64,000 nucleotides of DNA from Rhizobacter sp. Root1221 (lineage in GTDB: Bacteria > Pseudomonadota > Gammaproteobacteria > Burkholderiales > Burkholderiaceae_C): the NCBI RefSeq assembly GCF_001425785.1, contig NZ_LMDI01000067.1:1-64000 (forward strand), read 5' to 3'. This document shows positions 10,968 through 21,159 of this stretch, in pieces. The notes under the pieces are model-generated. The model made no database searches. It was not told where the DNA came from and worked only from the letters and a program-made list of their open reading frames with translations. Positions within the stretch are counted from its first letter, which is position 1; each line of letters opens with the position of its first letter. Both the position numbers and the translations under genes were made by a program.

Positions 10968-12020
10968 TCAGCGGATGCCCAGCTTCTGGCAGCCGTCCGC
11001 GTAGCGGCCCGTGCACAGTTCCTTCGCGCTGGCGATGCCCTTGTCCACGATCTCGGCCTTCAGGTTCTGGGCCGTCACCACGGCCGGCGTGAACAGCTGC
11101 GACGGTGTGTTGTAGAGCGTGGTCTCGGCAGCAGGCTTCTGGCCCTCGAGGAAGGCCACGGCAACCTTCGCGGCGGCCGCCGCCACGATCTCGCTGGGTT
11201 TGGAGATCGTGTTGTATTGGTCGCCGGCGATGATCAGCTGCAGGGCGGCGACGGTCGCGTCGTTCCCGCTGACAGCCGGAACGGGCTTCACCCCGGCCGC
11301 CTTGAAGGCAGCGATGGCACCGCCACCGGTCCCGTCATTCGCCGCCACCACGCCCACGATCTGCGTGTTGAAGCGCGTGATCTGGCCCGCGACCCACTGC
11401 TGGGCCTTTGGCGGCGCCCATTCCGGCGTGTCGAACTCGGCGAGCGTCTTGTACCCGCTGCCCTGGATCCCCGCGTGGATGCCGTTCTTGATGAGTCCGG
11501 CGGCTGCATCGGTGGGAGACCCGTTGACTTGCAGCAGGCCACCCTTGTCCGTGGGCACACCTTTTTCCTTCAGGTGCCGGACCAGCGATTCGGCGATGGC
11601 CTTGCCGATGCCTTCGTTGTCGAAGGAAACGTAGTAGTCGGCCGGCGTGGAGGGGATTGGTCGGTCGTAGGCAATGACCTTGACGCCACGACCCTGCGCC
11701 ATGCGCACCAGCGACGCGGCAGCGGTGGAATCCACCGGGTCGAGGACAACCACCTTCGCGCCCTGCGCCACCACTGAATTGAACTGCTGTTGCTGCTGTG
11801 AGGCATCGCCGGTCGCGTTCTGGTACAGCACCTTGCAGTCGGGGCACAGTTTGCTCATGGCCGCCTTGAAGCCCGGGAAATCGTGCTTTTCGTATCGGGT
11901 GGAGGCTTGGTCAGGCATCAAGAAGGCCACCGTTCCACTGGGAGCAGCGACAGCCTCGAGGCCGAGGCAGGCGATGGCCAGGGCTGCGGCAGAGCCGGGG
12001 AGATTGAAAGGCAGAAGCAT
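10968..12020 (-). CDS. Periplasmic sugar-binding protein (XylF/ribose-binding type)
   Basis: 350 residues with a cleavable signal peptide (hydrophobic core about residues 8-22, Ala-Ala cleavage region near 26) followed by a type I periplasmic binding fold: Thr-Val-Ala-Phe-Leu-Met-Pro start, VVLDPVDSTAAASLV, VIAYDRPIP and a VVAANDGTGGGAI segment. XylF-like proteins share the DRPI motif. It delivers the pentitol to the permease. AAAAGGAAA sits six bases before the ATG. It is the first structural gene after the AraC-type regulator. Confidence 0.92.
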   Translation of the reverse strand: MLLPFNLPGSAAALAIACLGLEAVAAPSGTVAFLMPDQASTRYEKHDFPGFKAAMSKLCPDCKVLYQNATGDASQQQQQFNSVVAQGAKVVVLDPVDSTAAASLVRMAQGRGVKVIAYDRPIPSTPADYYVSFDNEGIGKAIAESLVRHLKEKGVPTDKGGLLQVNGSPTDAAAGLIKNGIHAGIQGSGYKTLAEFDTPEWAPPKAQQWVAGQITRFNTQIVGVVAANDGTGGGAIAAFKAAGVKPVPAVSGNDATVAALQLIIAGDQYNTISKPSEIVAAAAAKVAVAFLEGQKPAAETTLYNTPSQLFTPAVVTAQNLKAEIVDKGIASAKELCTGRYADGCQKLGIR

Positions 12021-12183
12021 GGTGGTTTCCTTTTGCAGCTGTTGAAGAAGGGCTCGGTGCTCCCGGGGCGGGCACCGAAAATGTCGCGTGGTACGCGAAC
12101 ATCCGGGTCGTGGCGGGCAGGCGCTGCCCTCGCCGCCCGCGTGGGGGCAACGATGTCGTGGGGGGCGGCGCCGGACCTTGCGC

Positions 12184-13113
12184 CTAATGGGGGGGTTTGG
12201 ACTCGGCGTTCTCGCCGAACAGGTTCCTGAACTGGGTCGGCGACATCGACTTCAGCCGCAGGAACTGCCGGTTGAAATTCGAGATGTTTCGAAAGCCTGA
12301 TGCGTAGCAGACATCCGTGATCGGCATCTGCGGTTCGCTCATCAAGAGCTGGGTCGACAGGTTGATTCGCAACCGGTTCACGTAGTGCACCAGCGACATG
12401 CCGGTGTGGCGCCGAAAGCTTCTCGAGAAGCCGCTGGTGCTCAGTTGCGACAAGCTCGCAAGCTTCTGTTCACTGAAGGAATCGGTCAGGTTCGAACTGA
12501 TGTACGACAGTGCTTCATTGAGGCCGCTTGCCATGAATCCGGACGGGTCGGGCAAGTAGGCGGTGCTCGTCAAGGCTTGGACGTGCTCGGCGCGACTGAG
12601 CGTTCCGATGATGGCGACAAACAGTTCGATCCGGCGGAGGTCGGTGGCGTCCACCAGCGCCGCGAGCAGCGGCCCCACGCGTTCGGCCACCTCCGGCGTG
12701 AACAGCGCGCCGCTGCGGCTCTTGTCGAGCACGTGCTGGAACGCGCCGAGTTCGGGCAGCACCTCGGCGACACCCGTGATGAACCGTTCGCTGAATTGCA
12801 GCACCCGGCTGCGAACGGGAACGGTGGCCTCGTCTGCCAGGTCGCTGACCCAGTTGTGTGGCAGGTGGGGGCCGGTCAGGACGAGGTTGCCGGGCACGAA
12901 GGTGCCGATGAAGTCGCCCACGAAGTACTGGCCCGTCGTGGCCACCACATGGTGAAGTTCGAACTCGGGGTGGAAGTGCCACCGGACGGTGCGGAACGGG
13001 TAACCGTGCTCCCAGGCCTTGAACGACTCCGCTCGGCCGATCTGGACCACTTCCAGATCGGGCGTCAGGGGGCGCACGAGGTGCGGCTTTCGGTGTGTCT
13101 GCGTGGTGTCCAT
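12184..13113 (-). CDS. AraC-family regulator of the pentitol operon
   Basis: 309 residues. The N-terminal half has a cupin-like pattern (RWHFHPEFELHHV, then a GxxF-V-PGNLVLTGP strand), the sugar-sensing fold common in AraC proteins. The C-terminal 100 residues carry two helix-turn-helix units, ending with the ICYASGF-like Asp-Val-Cys-Tyr-Ala-Ser-Gly-Phe and Asn-Phe-Asn-Arg-Gln-Phe segment. It is transcribed in the same direction as the transport genes, 163 bases upstream, so it probably controls the operon promoter in that gap. Confidence 0.9.
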   Translation of the reverse strand: MDTTQTHRKPHLVRPLTPDLEVVQIGRAESFKAWEHGYPFRTVRWHFHPEFELHHVVATTGQYFVGDFIGTFVPGNLVLTGPHLPHNWVSDLADEATVPVRSRVLQFSERFITGVAEVLPELGAFQHVLDKSRSGALFTPEVAERVGPLLAALVDATDLRRIELFVAIIGTLSRAEHVQALTSTAYLPDPSGFMASGLNEALSYISSNLTDSFSEQKLASLSQLSTSGFSRSFRRHTGMSLVHYVNRLRINLSTQLLMSEPQMPITDVCYASGFRNISNFNRQFLRLKSMSPTQFRNLFGENAESKPPH

Positions 13114-13357
13114 CGTGTTGCTCCCGTCCGTTGCGTCTCACGGTTGACACGACTGTAGGGCGCCTGCCCCGGGTGTCGCTACGCCCGTCCAGGCCTGGCA
13201 CAGATACTTTTTTGACCTTTGACAACCCGGCGATGACCCAAAAATGGCAGCGCTCATAGGGAAGCCATGAAAAGGCGGTGTCAGGACGAGGCCGCTCGCC
13301 TCGGGGTTTGTCCCAATCCGTTGGGCATCAGTGCTTTCCCTTGGAGTGGGTGGCGTT

Positions 13358-13369
13358 GGAAGCGCTTTC
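13358..13369. promoter_or_regulatory. LacI-type operator-like palindrome upstream of the phosphoesterase gene
   Basis: The gap 13114-13464 between divergent genes (351 bases) has no gene. It holds GGAAGCGCTTTC, a near-perfect palindrome around AAGCGCTT, the core half-site pattern of LacI/GalR-family operators, about 95 bases before the phosphoesterase start. No LacI-family gene is in the window, so this is only a resemblance. Confidence 0.25.
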
Positions 13370-13464
13370 TTGAGCTGTCGTGTCATCAACGGTCACGCAG
13401 CTGCCACACGAATGACATCGTTCCTCGGCAACCTAACGCTTTTCGACCTTCCGAAGTAACGCAC

Positions 13465-15567
13465 ATGTCCTCAGAGAACTCGAGCGCCTCGCCGTCCCTC
13501 ATCTCATCGCTGCGTGAACTGGAAGGCCTGCCCGATCGTCAGCGCAGGCTCCTGCTGCGCGCGGGTTTGGGCTTGTCAGTAGGCGGCTCCGCCTTGCTCG
13601 CCGCCTGCGGCGGCGGTGACGACGCCAGCAGCACCGATGGCACCCAGGATCCGGCAGCCAACAAGGTGTCGAGCTTTGCGCTCGCCGTGTTGCCCGATAC
13701 GCAGTTCTACTCGCGCTACGCCACCACCGACGAGAACCTGCAGTTCCAGCGCAAGTACGGCTCGACGCCCTACGCCGCACAGACCCAATGGATCGCCGGC
13801 AACGCCGCGGCACTGCGCATTCCGTTCACGATCCACCTCGGCGACGTGGTCGACCAACAGGGCAAGCCGCTGCAATGGCAGGTCGCGGATTCGGCGATGA
13901 AGATTCTCGAGTCGGCCAAGGTGCCCTACTCCATCCTGGCGGGCAATCACGACGTGGTGTCCGACGTGGACTATGCCGACGCAAGCAGCCAGTCGGCCAA
14001 TACCGATGCGCAGCGCAACCTCGCGAAGGAGCCGTACCTGCAGACCTTCCCGACGACGCGGGCGCAGCAGCAGGCGACCTTCGGCGGCCGCGACCCGTCG
14101 GGCTTTCACGAGTACCACGTCTTCAGCGTGGACGGCAACGCCTTCATGGTGCTGTCGATGTCCTGGCGCGCTTCCGACGCCGCCATCGCATGGGCGCGCG
14201 GCGTGCTTGCCAGGCATCCGACGCTGCCGGCCATCCTGTCGACCCACCAGCTGCTCAACATCGCGGCCGACGGGGTGAGCCCACTGGAGGTGCCCTACGG
14301 GCTGATGCTGTGGGACAAGCTCATCCGCGACAACGATCAGATCTTCATGACCTTGAACGGCCACTACCACGGCGGTGCTCGTCTCACGAAGACCAATGAC
14401 TTCGGCAACGCCGTCGAGGAAATGGTCGTCGACTACCAGATGGCCTACATGGGCGGCAACGGCCTGCTGCGGCTGTACGAGTTCGACCTCACCCACGACA
14501 AGATCAAGGTGCTGTCGTTCTCGCCGTGGGTGACGCAAAAGCCCACCGACACGCTCAATGAGTTCGACGTGGCCGTGCTGACCGACCCGAACCATCAATT
14601 CGAGATCGACATCGACTTCAAGAAGCGCTTCGCACGCTTCAACCCGAACTTCGCGCTGCCGCCGGCCGCCAACGCGCCGATCAACGAACGCGCCAAGGCC
14701 GCGTTGCTGTCCAACTTCACCGAGCCGGCCGCCAGCGCCAAGACGCCGGCGGCGGACACGGCGGACTACCCGCAGGTGGCTTCCACGGTGGCCCACTGGC
14801 GCTTCTTCGGCGGCACGGACGGTGCCGTCGTGCCGGTGGGCCAGGTCATCGACGATGAGGCGGGGTCCAACCCGATCTCGCGTCAGCCGCTCGCTCAAGG
14901 CGGCGCGGCGCAGGACGCTGACATGGCGTGGTCCAGCGATCACCACCATCTGTCGGCAGCGCCCGGCAGCGTGCGCTTCTCCAACTCGGTCAACTCGCCG
15001 CTGCGGATGAGTTCTTTTGCAACAGACATCAATGCGCCGCTGAATGCGCTGAGCTTCAACGACGGCTACACCGTCGAGGCGTTCCTGAAGATTCCTTCCA
15101 ACTGGACGGCGGCCAACAACGCGTGGATGAACATCATGGAGCGCGAAGGGCGCCGCGGCGACGTCAGCGGCATCGACGCAGGCGCCGACGGCGATGAAAG
15201 CGCACTGATCTTCGCGATCTCGAGCCTGCGCGAGGTGCAGTGGGAAGTCACGCCGGGTACGGCGGGCACCCGGTCACCCGCCGCCAATTTCTCGGGCGAG
15301 ATCGTGACCGAGCGCTGGATCCACGTGGCGATCGTGAACGACCCCGCGCAGAACAGCACCATCATGTACGTCGAGGGCGCGCCCATCCTGCGCAACGCGT
15401 CGAACACGAACGGCATCGCGGTCAGCAGCGCCACCGGCCGGATGATCGTGGGCGGCGGCGTCTATGCGAACGCCCCGTCGAACGGTTTCCTGGGCAACAT
15501 CGGTGAGATTCGCATCTGCAGCGCGCCGTTGACCGCGGACAAGTGGCTCACCGCCCGCAGGAGCTGA
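13465..15567 (+). CDS. Exported lipoprotein metallophosphoesterase with C-terminal LamG-like domain
   Basis: 700 residues from the ATG at 13465; the frame is open further upstream, but that part is not conserved-looking. The N-terminus has a twin Arg (27-28), a hydrophobic stretch and a lipobox ending Leu-Leu-Ala-Ala-Cys48, so it is probably a lipoprotein and perhaps Tat-exported. Calcineurin-type metal motifs follow: PDTQ near 77-80, HLGDVVD near 124-130, GNHDV at 160-164 and NGHYHGGA further on. The last 200 residues look like a concanavalin/LamG beta sandwich (VEAFLKIPSNW, MYVEG, then an IGEIRI closing strand). It should hydrolyse phosphoesters outside the cytoplasm; the substrate is unknown. 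It is monocistronic. Confidence 0.85.
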   Translation: MSSENSSASPSLISSLRELEGLPDRQRRLLLRAGLGLSVGGSALLAACGGGDDASSTDGTQDPAANKVSSFALAVLPDTQFYSRYATTDENLQFQRKYGSTPYAAQTQWIAGNAAALRIPFTIHLGDVVDQQGKPLQWQVADSAMKILESAKVPYSILAGNHDVVSDVDYADASSQSANTDAQRNLAKEPYLQTFPTTRAQQQATFGGRDPSGFHEYHVFSVDGNAFMVLSMSWRASDAAIAWARGVLARHPTLPAILSTHQLLNIAADGVSPLEVPYGLMLWDKLIRDNDQIFMTLNGHYHGGARLTKTNDFGNAVEEMVVDYQMAYMGGNGLLRLYEFDLTHDKIKVLSFSPWVTQKPTDTLNEFDVAVLTDPNHQFEIDIDFKKRFARFNPNFALPPAANAPINERAKAALLSNFTEPAASAKTPAADTADYPQVASTVAHWRFFGGTDGAVVPVGQVIDDEAGSNPISRQPLAQGGAAQDADMAWSSDHHHLSAAPGSVRFSNSVNSPLRMSSFATDINAPLNALSFNDGYTVEAFLKIPSNWTAANNAWMNIMEREGRRGDVSGIDAGADGDESALIFAISSLREVQWEVTPGTAGTRSPAANFSGEIVTERWIHVAIVNDPAQNSTIMYVEGAPILRNASNTNGIAVSSATGRMIVGGGVYANAPSNGFLGNIGEIRICSAPLTADKWLTARRS

Positions 15568-15602
15568 GACCGCCATCGCAGCCTTCCAACCGCCTGCTTC
15601 GT

Positions 15603-15983
15603 TCAAGCGGACAGATGGCCCTGTGCATAGACGCACATGGCTTCTCCCAGAAAGTCGACCATGTTCGGGTGGTACGCATTGTGGAAGTTCTTCATGTCCT
15701 GGTTCTCCTGATAGAACAGGCCCAGCCCGATGTAAGCCTGTTTGGAGGGAGCGTAGAACCGGGATGCCACTGCGTAGTGACGGGTCATGAGCGCCTGCAC
15801 CTCTGGTGACGAGGGCGACCGCTCCAGCAAGGGGGTCAGTTCCTTGTAGAGCACGTCCCAATCGAGGTGAGCCTGCTGCTTGTCGACATGCGACCAGTTG
15901 TCGGTGGTGGCCAGCGACCGGGTCTGTTCGGCGTTCAATGCGTTTCTGCATTCTGCGAGGTATTCGGTGCTCAGTTTTTTCAT
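15603..15983 (-). CDS. Stand-alone TipAS-type ligand-binding domain protein
   Basis: 126 residues from the ATG at 15983; an open frame to 16127 exists, but the family-like part begins here. The helical sequence ends YHPNMVDFLGEAMCVYAQGHL, the closing helix of TipAS antibiotic-recognition domains, and Trp-Asp-Val-Leu-Tyr lies in the middle as in that family. In TipA this domain is fused to a MerR-type DNA-binding domain and traps thiopeptides; here no DNA-binding part is present. It may sequester a hydrophobic drug-like ligand. It lies downstream of the hybrid kinase on the same strand. Confidence 0.7.
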   Translation of the reverse strand: MKKLSTEYLAECRNALNAEQTRSLATTDNWSHVDKQQAHLDWDVLYKELTPLLERSPSSPEVQALMTRHYAVASRFYAPSKQAYIGLGLFYQENQDMKNFHNAYHPNMVDFLGEAMCVYAQGHLSA

Positions 15984-16134
15984 GCGTGTGAGGGTTGATT
16001 CCTGGTTTTCCGAGAGCGTCTGAATGACGCCCCGTGGCCGGTCATTGTGCACAGCAGCCAGCGACTGGCAGCGTTCGCGTTGAAAAGAGGCCCCCGGCCT
16101 CTGGGCACATCGGGCACCCGCTCCCACCGCAACG

Positions 16135-17922
16135 CTACTGCGCGGCGGCGCCGGGCCTGGCTTCTAGGGTGAACGCCTGGGCCGCGTCGTCGATCCAGCT
16201 CAAGTTGAGCAAGGACGCCGCGTGTTGCAACAGGATCGTCAGATCGACTGGTTTGGTGAGGAACGCGTCGGCGCCGGCGCGAAGGCACTGTTCACGGATC
16301 TCGGCGGTGGCACTCGCCGAGACCGCCACGATCGGCACCTTGCGCAGGCCCGGCACCTCACGCAGGCGCGCGATGACCTCCTGGCCGCTCAGGTCCGGCA
16401 TCACGACGTCCATCAGGATCAGGTCCGGCACGAGGGCTTGCGCGCGGGCCAGCCCCTCGTGGCCGCCGGTCGCTTCGAGCATCTGGAATCCGAAGCGTCC
16501 GAGCATCTCCACGAACACCGCCCGGTTGTCGCGCGAGTCGTCGACGACGAGCACCTTCTTTCGCGGCCCCCGGTAGCCCGTCATGGCCGGCAGGGACACC
16601 GGCGGATGGGCGGGGGCTTCGGGGTGGGTCTCGGGCACATCCAGTTCGAAGCTGAATGAACTGCCCTCGCCTTCGCGGCTGCGCACCTTGATGTCGCCGC
16701 CCATGAGGCGCACGAGCTGGCGGCTGGTGACGAGCCCCAAGCCGGTGCCGGCACTGCGACGCTGCGTGTCTCCCACCTGTTCGAACGGCCTGAAGATCTG
16801 CTGGAGTTGCTCGTCACTCATGCCGACGCCCGAGTCCCGGATCTCCACGCGCAAGCGTGATGGCGGCACGAAATCCACCTGCAAGGTGACCTGGCCGCGG
16901 TCGGTGAACTTGACCGCGTTGTCCAGCAGGTTGAGCAGCACCTGGCGCAGCCGGGTGTCGTCCACCCGGATGGTGCTGGGCAGGTGCGGCGAGTGCTGGT
17001 GGACGAACTTCACGTCCGGTTTCTGTCCGGCCTTGACGCGGATGATGTCGGCGATGCCTTGCAGGAATGCCGGCAGGTCGACATCGGAGGGAAAGAGTTC
17101 GAGCTTGCCGGCCTCGATCTTCGCCAGGTCGAGGATGTCGTTGATCAGGGTCAGCAGGTGCTCGCCACTTTGATGGATGGCGGTCACCGCGCCGATCTGG
17201 CGCGGACTCAAGGACTGATCGAGCTGGAGGATCTGCGAGAAGCCGAGGATCCCGTTGAGCGGCGTGCGCAGGTCATGGCTCATGTTGGCCAGGAACGCAC
17301 TCTTGGCCCGGTTGGCCACCTCGGCCCGGTCCTTGGCTGCAACCAGTTCGGCGGTACGCTCCTTGACCAGCTCCTCGAGGTGGTCCCGGTGGCGCCGAAG
17401 CGTTTCCTCGACACGCTGCCTTTCGACCACCTCGGCCCGCAAGGCATCGACGGCGCGGGCCAGCTCCGCCGTGCGTGCGACGACCCGCTGTTCCAGTTCG
17501 TCATGGGCTTGCCGCAGCGCCTCTTCTGCCTGGCTGCGACCGATCGCATAGCGAATCGCCCGGATCAACGTGGCGCTGTCCACGTGGCCTTTGACGAGAT
17601 AGTCCTGGCTGCCCGACTGCAGCGCCTGGACCGCGACCTCCTCGTCTGTCAGGCCACTCAGCACGACCAGCGTGGGCACATTGCGCCCGAGTTCGAAAAA
17701 CAGCCGCAGGGTGTCGAGCCCCGAACTGCCGGGCAAGCCGAGGTCGAGCAAGACGACGTCGGCACCGCTGGCGTGGAGCCGCTCGATGCCGCTCGGCAGA
17801 TCCTCAGCCCACACCAGATCGAACATCAACCCCTTTGGGCGCCCCTCGGCCAGCATCAAAGAGATCAACTTCGCGTCGGCCGGGTTGTCCTCGATCAGAA
17901 GGACTTTGATGGGAAGGGGCAT
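16135..17922 (-). CDS. Hybrid sensor kinase: receiver - coiled coil - HisKA/HATPase - receiver
   Basis: 595 residues, soluble, no membrane helix. An N-terminal receiver has its phospho-acceptor at Asp60 ([10 protein letters not shown]). A long coiled coil (about 130-205) leads to HisKA with His216 ([13 protein letters not shown]) and an HATPase with typical N, G1 and G2 boxes ([26 protein letters not shown]). A second receiver carries Asp505 ([11 protein letters not shown]). The kinase is therefore driven by a receiver and should pass phosphate from or to a partner. The 149-residue response regulator immediately upstream (six bases away) is the obvious partner. Confidence 0.92.
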   Translation of the reverse strand: MPLPIKVLLIEDNPADAKLISLMLAEGRPKGLMFDLVWAEDLPSGIERLHASGADVVLLDLGLPGSSGLDTLRLFFELGRNVPTLVVLSGLTDEEVAVQALQSGSQDYLVKGHVDSATLIRAIRYAIGRSQAEEALRQAHDELEQRVVARTAELARAVDALRAEVVERQRVEETLRRHRDHLEELVKERTAELVAAKDRAEVANRAKSAFLANMSHDLRTPLNGILGFSQILQLDQSLSPRQIGAVTAIHQSGEHLLTLINDILDLAKIEAGKLELFPSDVDLPAFLQGIADIIRVKAGQKPDVKFVHQHSPHLPSTIRVDDTRLRQVLLNLLDNAVKFTDRGQVTLQVDFVPPSRLRVEIRDSGVGMSDEQLQQIFRPFEQVGDTQRRSAGTGLGLVTSRQLVRLMGGDIKVRSREGEGSSFSFELDVPETHPEAPAHPPVSLPAMTGYRGPRKKVLVVDDSRDNRAVFVEMLGRFGFQMLEATGGHEGLARAQALVPDLILMDVVMPDLSGQEVIARLREVPGLRKVPIVAVSASATAEIREQCLRAGADAFLTKPVDLTILLQHAASLLNLSWIDDAAQAFTLEARPGAAAQ

Positions 17923-17928
17923 CGCATC

Positions 17929-18378
17929 TCACCTCGGCGGAAGGTTCACGACGGTGAGCCAGAAATCTTCGATGGATTGAACGATGCGATTGAACTGGTA
18001 CAAGTCAACCGGCTTGGCCACGTAGCAGTTCGCATTGAGCCGGTACGCGCGCAGCACGTCCTCCTCCGCCTGCGAGGTGGTCAGCACGACCACAGGGATG
18101 AGTTTCAGCGCGCCGTCCGATTTGATGATCGACAAGACCTCGCGGCCATCCATCTTCGGCAGGTTCAGGTCGAGGAGGATGAGATCGGGCCGCGGTGCAT
18201 CCTGGTACGGCGGGCGCTTGTACAGGAAGTCCAGCGCAGCGACACCGTCCGTGACAACGTGTAACCGGGTCAACAGCTTGTCGCCCTTCAGCGCCTCGCG
18301 CGTGAGCCGCACGTCGCCGGGGTTGTCTTCGACCATCAGGATCTCGAGGGCCCTGAATGCTTCGATGCCTGCTGTCAT
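17929..18378 (-). CDS. Single-domain response regulator (Rcp1-like)
   Basis: 149 residues made only of a receiver domain: acidic pocket Glu17-Asp18, phospho-acceptor Asp70 (LILLDLNLP), Thr in VVVLTTS and Lys in AKPVD. The insertion around LYKRPPY before the Asp strand is typical of Rcp1-type regulators paired with bacteriophytochrome-like kinases. AGGAG lies about nine bases before the ATG. It forms an operon with the hybrid kinase downstream and probably works as a phosphate shuttle. Confidence 0.92.
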   Translation of the reverse strand: MTAGIEAFRALEILMVEDNPGDVRLTREALKGDKLLTRLHVVTDGVAALDFLYKRPPYQDAPRPDLILLDLNLPKMDGREVLSIIKSDGALKLIPVVVLTTSQAEEDVLRAYRLNANCYVAKPVDLYQFNRIVQSIEDFWLTVVNLPPR

Positions 18379-18859
18379 GGCCGGTCTCCTGGTCGCCGCT
18401 CGTGCGAATCATTCAGGCCACTATAGACCTAGTTGACACGCCTGGCCCATGGGGTGGGCCCCTGACTCCCCCGATCGCGGGCCCACCTTCGACACCGGAA
18501 CCATCGACGTCCAGCGGGCCAACCCGCCCTGCGCTGCCATGGGCGAGAGGCCCCCTTCCCTCGAATTGTGCAGAACTGATGCTTCATTTCACGCGTTTGA
18601 TCAGAACTGATTGAAGTGAACATTAGTACCGTCCGAAGACAGAGGGAATCGGCAATCCGATCGTCCTCGCCCGATTCCTCCTGGCTGATCTCGTGATCAC
18701 CCAGGTGTGAACGCCTCCTCGTGACGATCATCGATTGCCGCAACGCGGACCTTCCGGGACAGCCCTGATCGACCGAATTGCACTGGACACACAGGTCCCA
18801 GCTTCATGACCTGTGCGCGATGCGGCTCGCGATCAGTCACCGGCCGCGTGGAGACACCC
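18379..18859. other. Divergent intergenic region between regulator and chemoreceptor
   Basis: About 480 bases without a convincing gene. It must hold the promoters of both divergent units. A stretch near 18612-18638 is relatively AT-rich and loosely resembles a flagellar sigma-28 promoter (TGAAGTG, 11 bases, CGTCCGAA), but the match is poor. A TATAGT about 40 bases before the regulator start on the minus strand is a possible -10. Nothing else stands out. Confidence 0.4.
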
Positions 18860-20572
18860 TTGAACGCTTTCAACAACCTGAGAATCGGCAGCCGGCTAGG
18901 CATCGCCTTTGCCCTGTGCGTGGCCGTGATGCTCGCACTCGTGGTCACGGCGAAGTACGGCCTGGGTCATGTGCGCGACGACATCGACCTGATCAACAAG
19001 GACCGCTACCTCAAGGTGCGCTGGGTCACGGACATCAAGGATGACGTGAACCTGGTTGTCCGCTCGGCACACAACCTGGTGATCCACACCCATGTGAACG
19101 AGCGTGCAGCCGACTTCAAGGAAATCGAAACGGCGCGTCCACGCATCACCGAGACCTTCAAGAAGATCGAGGCGCTGCTCGTCAACGAGGAGGCCAAGAA
19201 GCTCTTCGCGGACGTCCAGTCCCAGCGCCAGAGTTTCTTGCGCGAACTCGCCGTGCTGGAGCAGTTGGCGCGTGGCGACGACAACGCCAAGCTGCGTGTC
19301 CAGCTGCTCGAGAAGCTCCGGCCGGAGCAACACGCGTACATGAAGGCGCTCGGTGCGTTCGTCGACGTGCAGGAGCAGCGGATGATTGACTCGGGTGACG
19401 AAGCGGCGCGTACCGTGACACAGACGTCGACGATGATGATCATTGCCGCGCTGATTGGCGCCAGCGTGGCGGTCGTCGCGGCATGGAGCACCACCGTATC
19501 CATCACCCGGCCCATCAACCAGGCCGTGCAGGTGGCACGAACCGTCGCGGCAGGCGACCTGACCTCCCGGATCGACGTGACACGCAAAGACGAAACCGGC
19601 CAGCTGCTCGACGCGCTGAAGGCCATGAACGACAGCCTGGTGGGGATCGTCCATCAAGTTCGCCAGAGCAGCGACAGCATCGCGACCGGCTCCGGCCAGA
19701 TCGCCACCGGCAACCAGGACCTGTCCCAGCGCACCGAGGAACAGGCGTCCAACCTGCAGCAGACCGCGGCGTCGATGGAGCAACTGACCAGCACGGTCAA
19801 GATCAATGCCGAGGCCGCACGCCAGGCCGCACAACTCGCCCTGTCGGCCAGCGGCGTGGCGGCCAAGGGCGGTGAAGTGGTCGGCCAGGTGGTGGGGACG
19901 ATGGAGCAGATCACGAGCGCCAGCAAGAAGATCGCCGACATCATCGGCGTCATCGACGGCATTGCCTTCCAGACCAACATCCTCGCGCTCAACGCGGCAG
20001 TGGAAGCGGCCCGGGCCGGCGAGCAGGGCCGCGGGTTCGCCGTGGTGGCCAGCGAGGTGCGCAGCCTCGCGCAGCGCAGCGCCCAGGCCGCCAAGGAGAT
20101 CAAGCAGCTGATCAACGACAGCGTCGAGAAGGTCGAGACCGGCAGCAGGTTGGTGGGCGATGCCGGCAGCACGATGGACGACATCGTGGTCCAGGTGAAG
20201 CGGGTGACCGACCTCATCAGCGAGATCGGCGCGGCCACGCTCGAGCAAAGCACCGGCATCGGCCAGATCGGCGACGCGGTGACCCAGCTCGATCAAGTCA
20301 CGCAGCAGAACGCCGCGCTGGTGGAAGAGTCGGCCGCCGCCGCGGAAAGTCTCAAGCAGCAGGCCAATCAGTTGGTGCAGGCGGTGGCCATCTTCACGCT
20401 CGGTGCATCGCCGGCCGCGCAGGCAACGATGACACGCGCGCACCCGTCGGCCGGCAAGGCACCCGCGCCTCGCCCGGTCAGCAAACCGGCCGCCGCACCG
20501 GGCAAGGGTGTGAAGCCCAAGCCAGCCGCGGACGTGTCCACCGCCAAGGACGAGGACTGGGCCTCGTTCTGA
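18860..20572 (+). CDS. Methyl-accepting chemotaxis protein with periplasmic four-helix sensor
   Basis: About 570 residues: N-terminal membrane helix, a periplasmic helical domain of about 150 residues (4HB_MCP type), a second membrane helix, HAMP, then a long cytoplasmic coiled coil with the hairpin tip around [20 protein letters not shown] and the signalling region. The C-terminal tail is Pro/Ala/Lys-rich and ends Glu-Asp-Trp-Ala-Ser-Phe, the pentapeptide-like tail seen on many betaproteobacterial receptors for CheR binding. The TTG at 18860 with GGAG seven bases upstream gives the usual start Asn-Ala-Phe-Asn-Asn-Leu; an in-frame ATG at 18806 is the alternative. Confidence 0.92.
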   Translation: MNAFNNLRIGSRLGIAFALCVAVMLALVVTAKYGLGHVRDDIDLINKDRYLKVRWVTDIKDDVNLVVRSAHNLVIHTHVNERAADFKEIETARPRITETFKKIEALLVNEEAKKLFADVQSQRQSFLRELAVLEQLARGDDNAKLRVQLLEKLRPEQHAYMKALGAFVDVQEQRMIDSGDEAARTVTQTSTMMIIAALIGASVAVVAAWSTTVSITRPINQAVQVARTVAAGDLTSRIDVTRKDETGQLLDALKAMNDSLVGIVHQVRQSSDSIATGSGQIATGNQDLSQRTEEQASNLQQTAASMEQLTSTVKINAEAARQAAQLALSASGVAAKGGEVVGQVVGTMEQITSASKKIADIIGVIDGIAFQTNILALNAAVEAARAGEQGRGFAVVASEVRSLAQRSAQAAKEIKQLINDSVEKVETGSRLVGDAGSTMDDIVVQVKRVTDLISEIGAATLEQSTGIGQIGDAVTQLDQVTQQNAALVEESAAAAESLKQQANQLVQAVAIFTLGASPAAQATMTRAHPSAGKAPAPRPVSKPAAAPGKGVKPKPAADVSTAKDEDWASF

Positions 20573-20579
20573 TCGGCCG

Positions 20580-20613
20580 CCGTGCGGCACCGGCGCCGCC
20601 AGGTGCCGCACGG
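20580..20613. terminator. Perfect 12-bp hairpin between convergent genes
   Basis: CCGTGCGGCACC (20580-20591) is exactly complementary to GGTGCCGCACGG (20602-20613) around a 10-base loop. It lies between the ends of the chemoreceptor gene and the HxlR gene, so it can act on both transcripts. There is no T tract on either side, which makes it a stem-loop barrier or 3'-end stabiliser rather than a classical intrinsic terminator. Confidence 0.6.
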
Positions 20614-20623
20614 ACCACGGGAA

Positions 20624-21028
20624 CTACACGACCGCCGCGTCGAAGCGGCGGCGCGCCTCCAGGATGGACGGATGGTGCTGTGTGGCCCATCGGGTCAGCC
20701 CGACCAGCGGTGTCATGATGGATTGGCCCAGGTCGGACAACCGGTAGTCGACGCTGGGCGGCTTGGTGGCATAGACGTGGCGCTGAACGAGGCCGTCGCG
20801 CTCCAGATCGCGCAGCGATTGCGTCAGCATGCGCTTCGAGATGTCAGGCACGGCCCTGTGCAGCTGGTTGAAGCGCGTGGGGCCGGCTTGCAGGGTCAGC
20901 AGGATCAGCGCCGTCCATTTGGTGCTGACGTGGTCCAGCACATCACGCACCGGACAACGCGCAGGATCGGGCGCGTCTGCAGACGGCACCGCGGTGACGG
21001 GCAGGTTACCTGGAACTACCTTGGGCAC
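20624..21028 (-). CDS. HxlR-family transcriptional regulator
   Basis: 134 residues from a GTG at 21028 with GGAGG eight bases upstream; an open frame reaches 21124, but that part is not family-like. The winged helix has the HxlR pattern: Cys in [14 protein letters not shown], then [21 protein letters not shown] and a wing with [10 protein letters not shown]. These regulators usually sense reactive electrophiles or quinones. The divergent neighbour, 131 bases away, encodes a secreted SnoaL-like protein and is a probable target. Confidence 0.9.
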   Translation of the reverse strand: MPKVVPGNLPVTAVPSADAPDPARCPVRDVLDHVSTKWTALILLTLQAGPTRFNQLHRAVPDISKRMLTQSLRDLERDGLVQRHVYATKPPSVDYRLSDLGQSIMTPLVGLTRWATQHHPSILEARRRFDAAVV

Positions 21029-21159
21029 GGTTGGCTGCCTCCTTCTCAATCCCTGGGAAGGTCTCCAGAATGGGCTCCCTTCTGACTTGAGTATCCCCCA
21101 TGTCCCTGCCCCATTCCGATGCACTGAACGCTAGTCACCATGCCCGTCGCCGCCGGCCG

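Noticed and set aside
18612-18638. Possible flagellar sigma-28 promoter before the chemoreceptor
   Set aside because: Only partial match to both elements; mentioned in the intergenic entry but not called.
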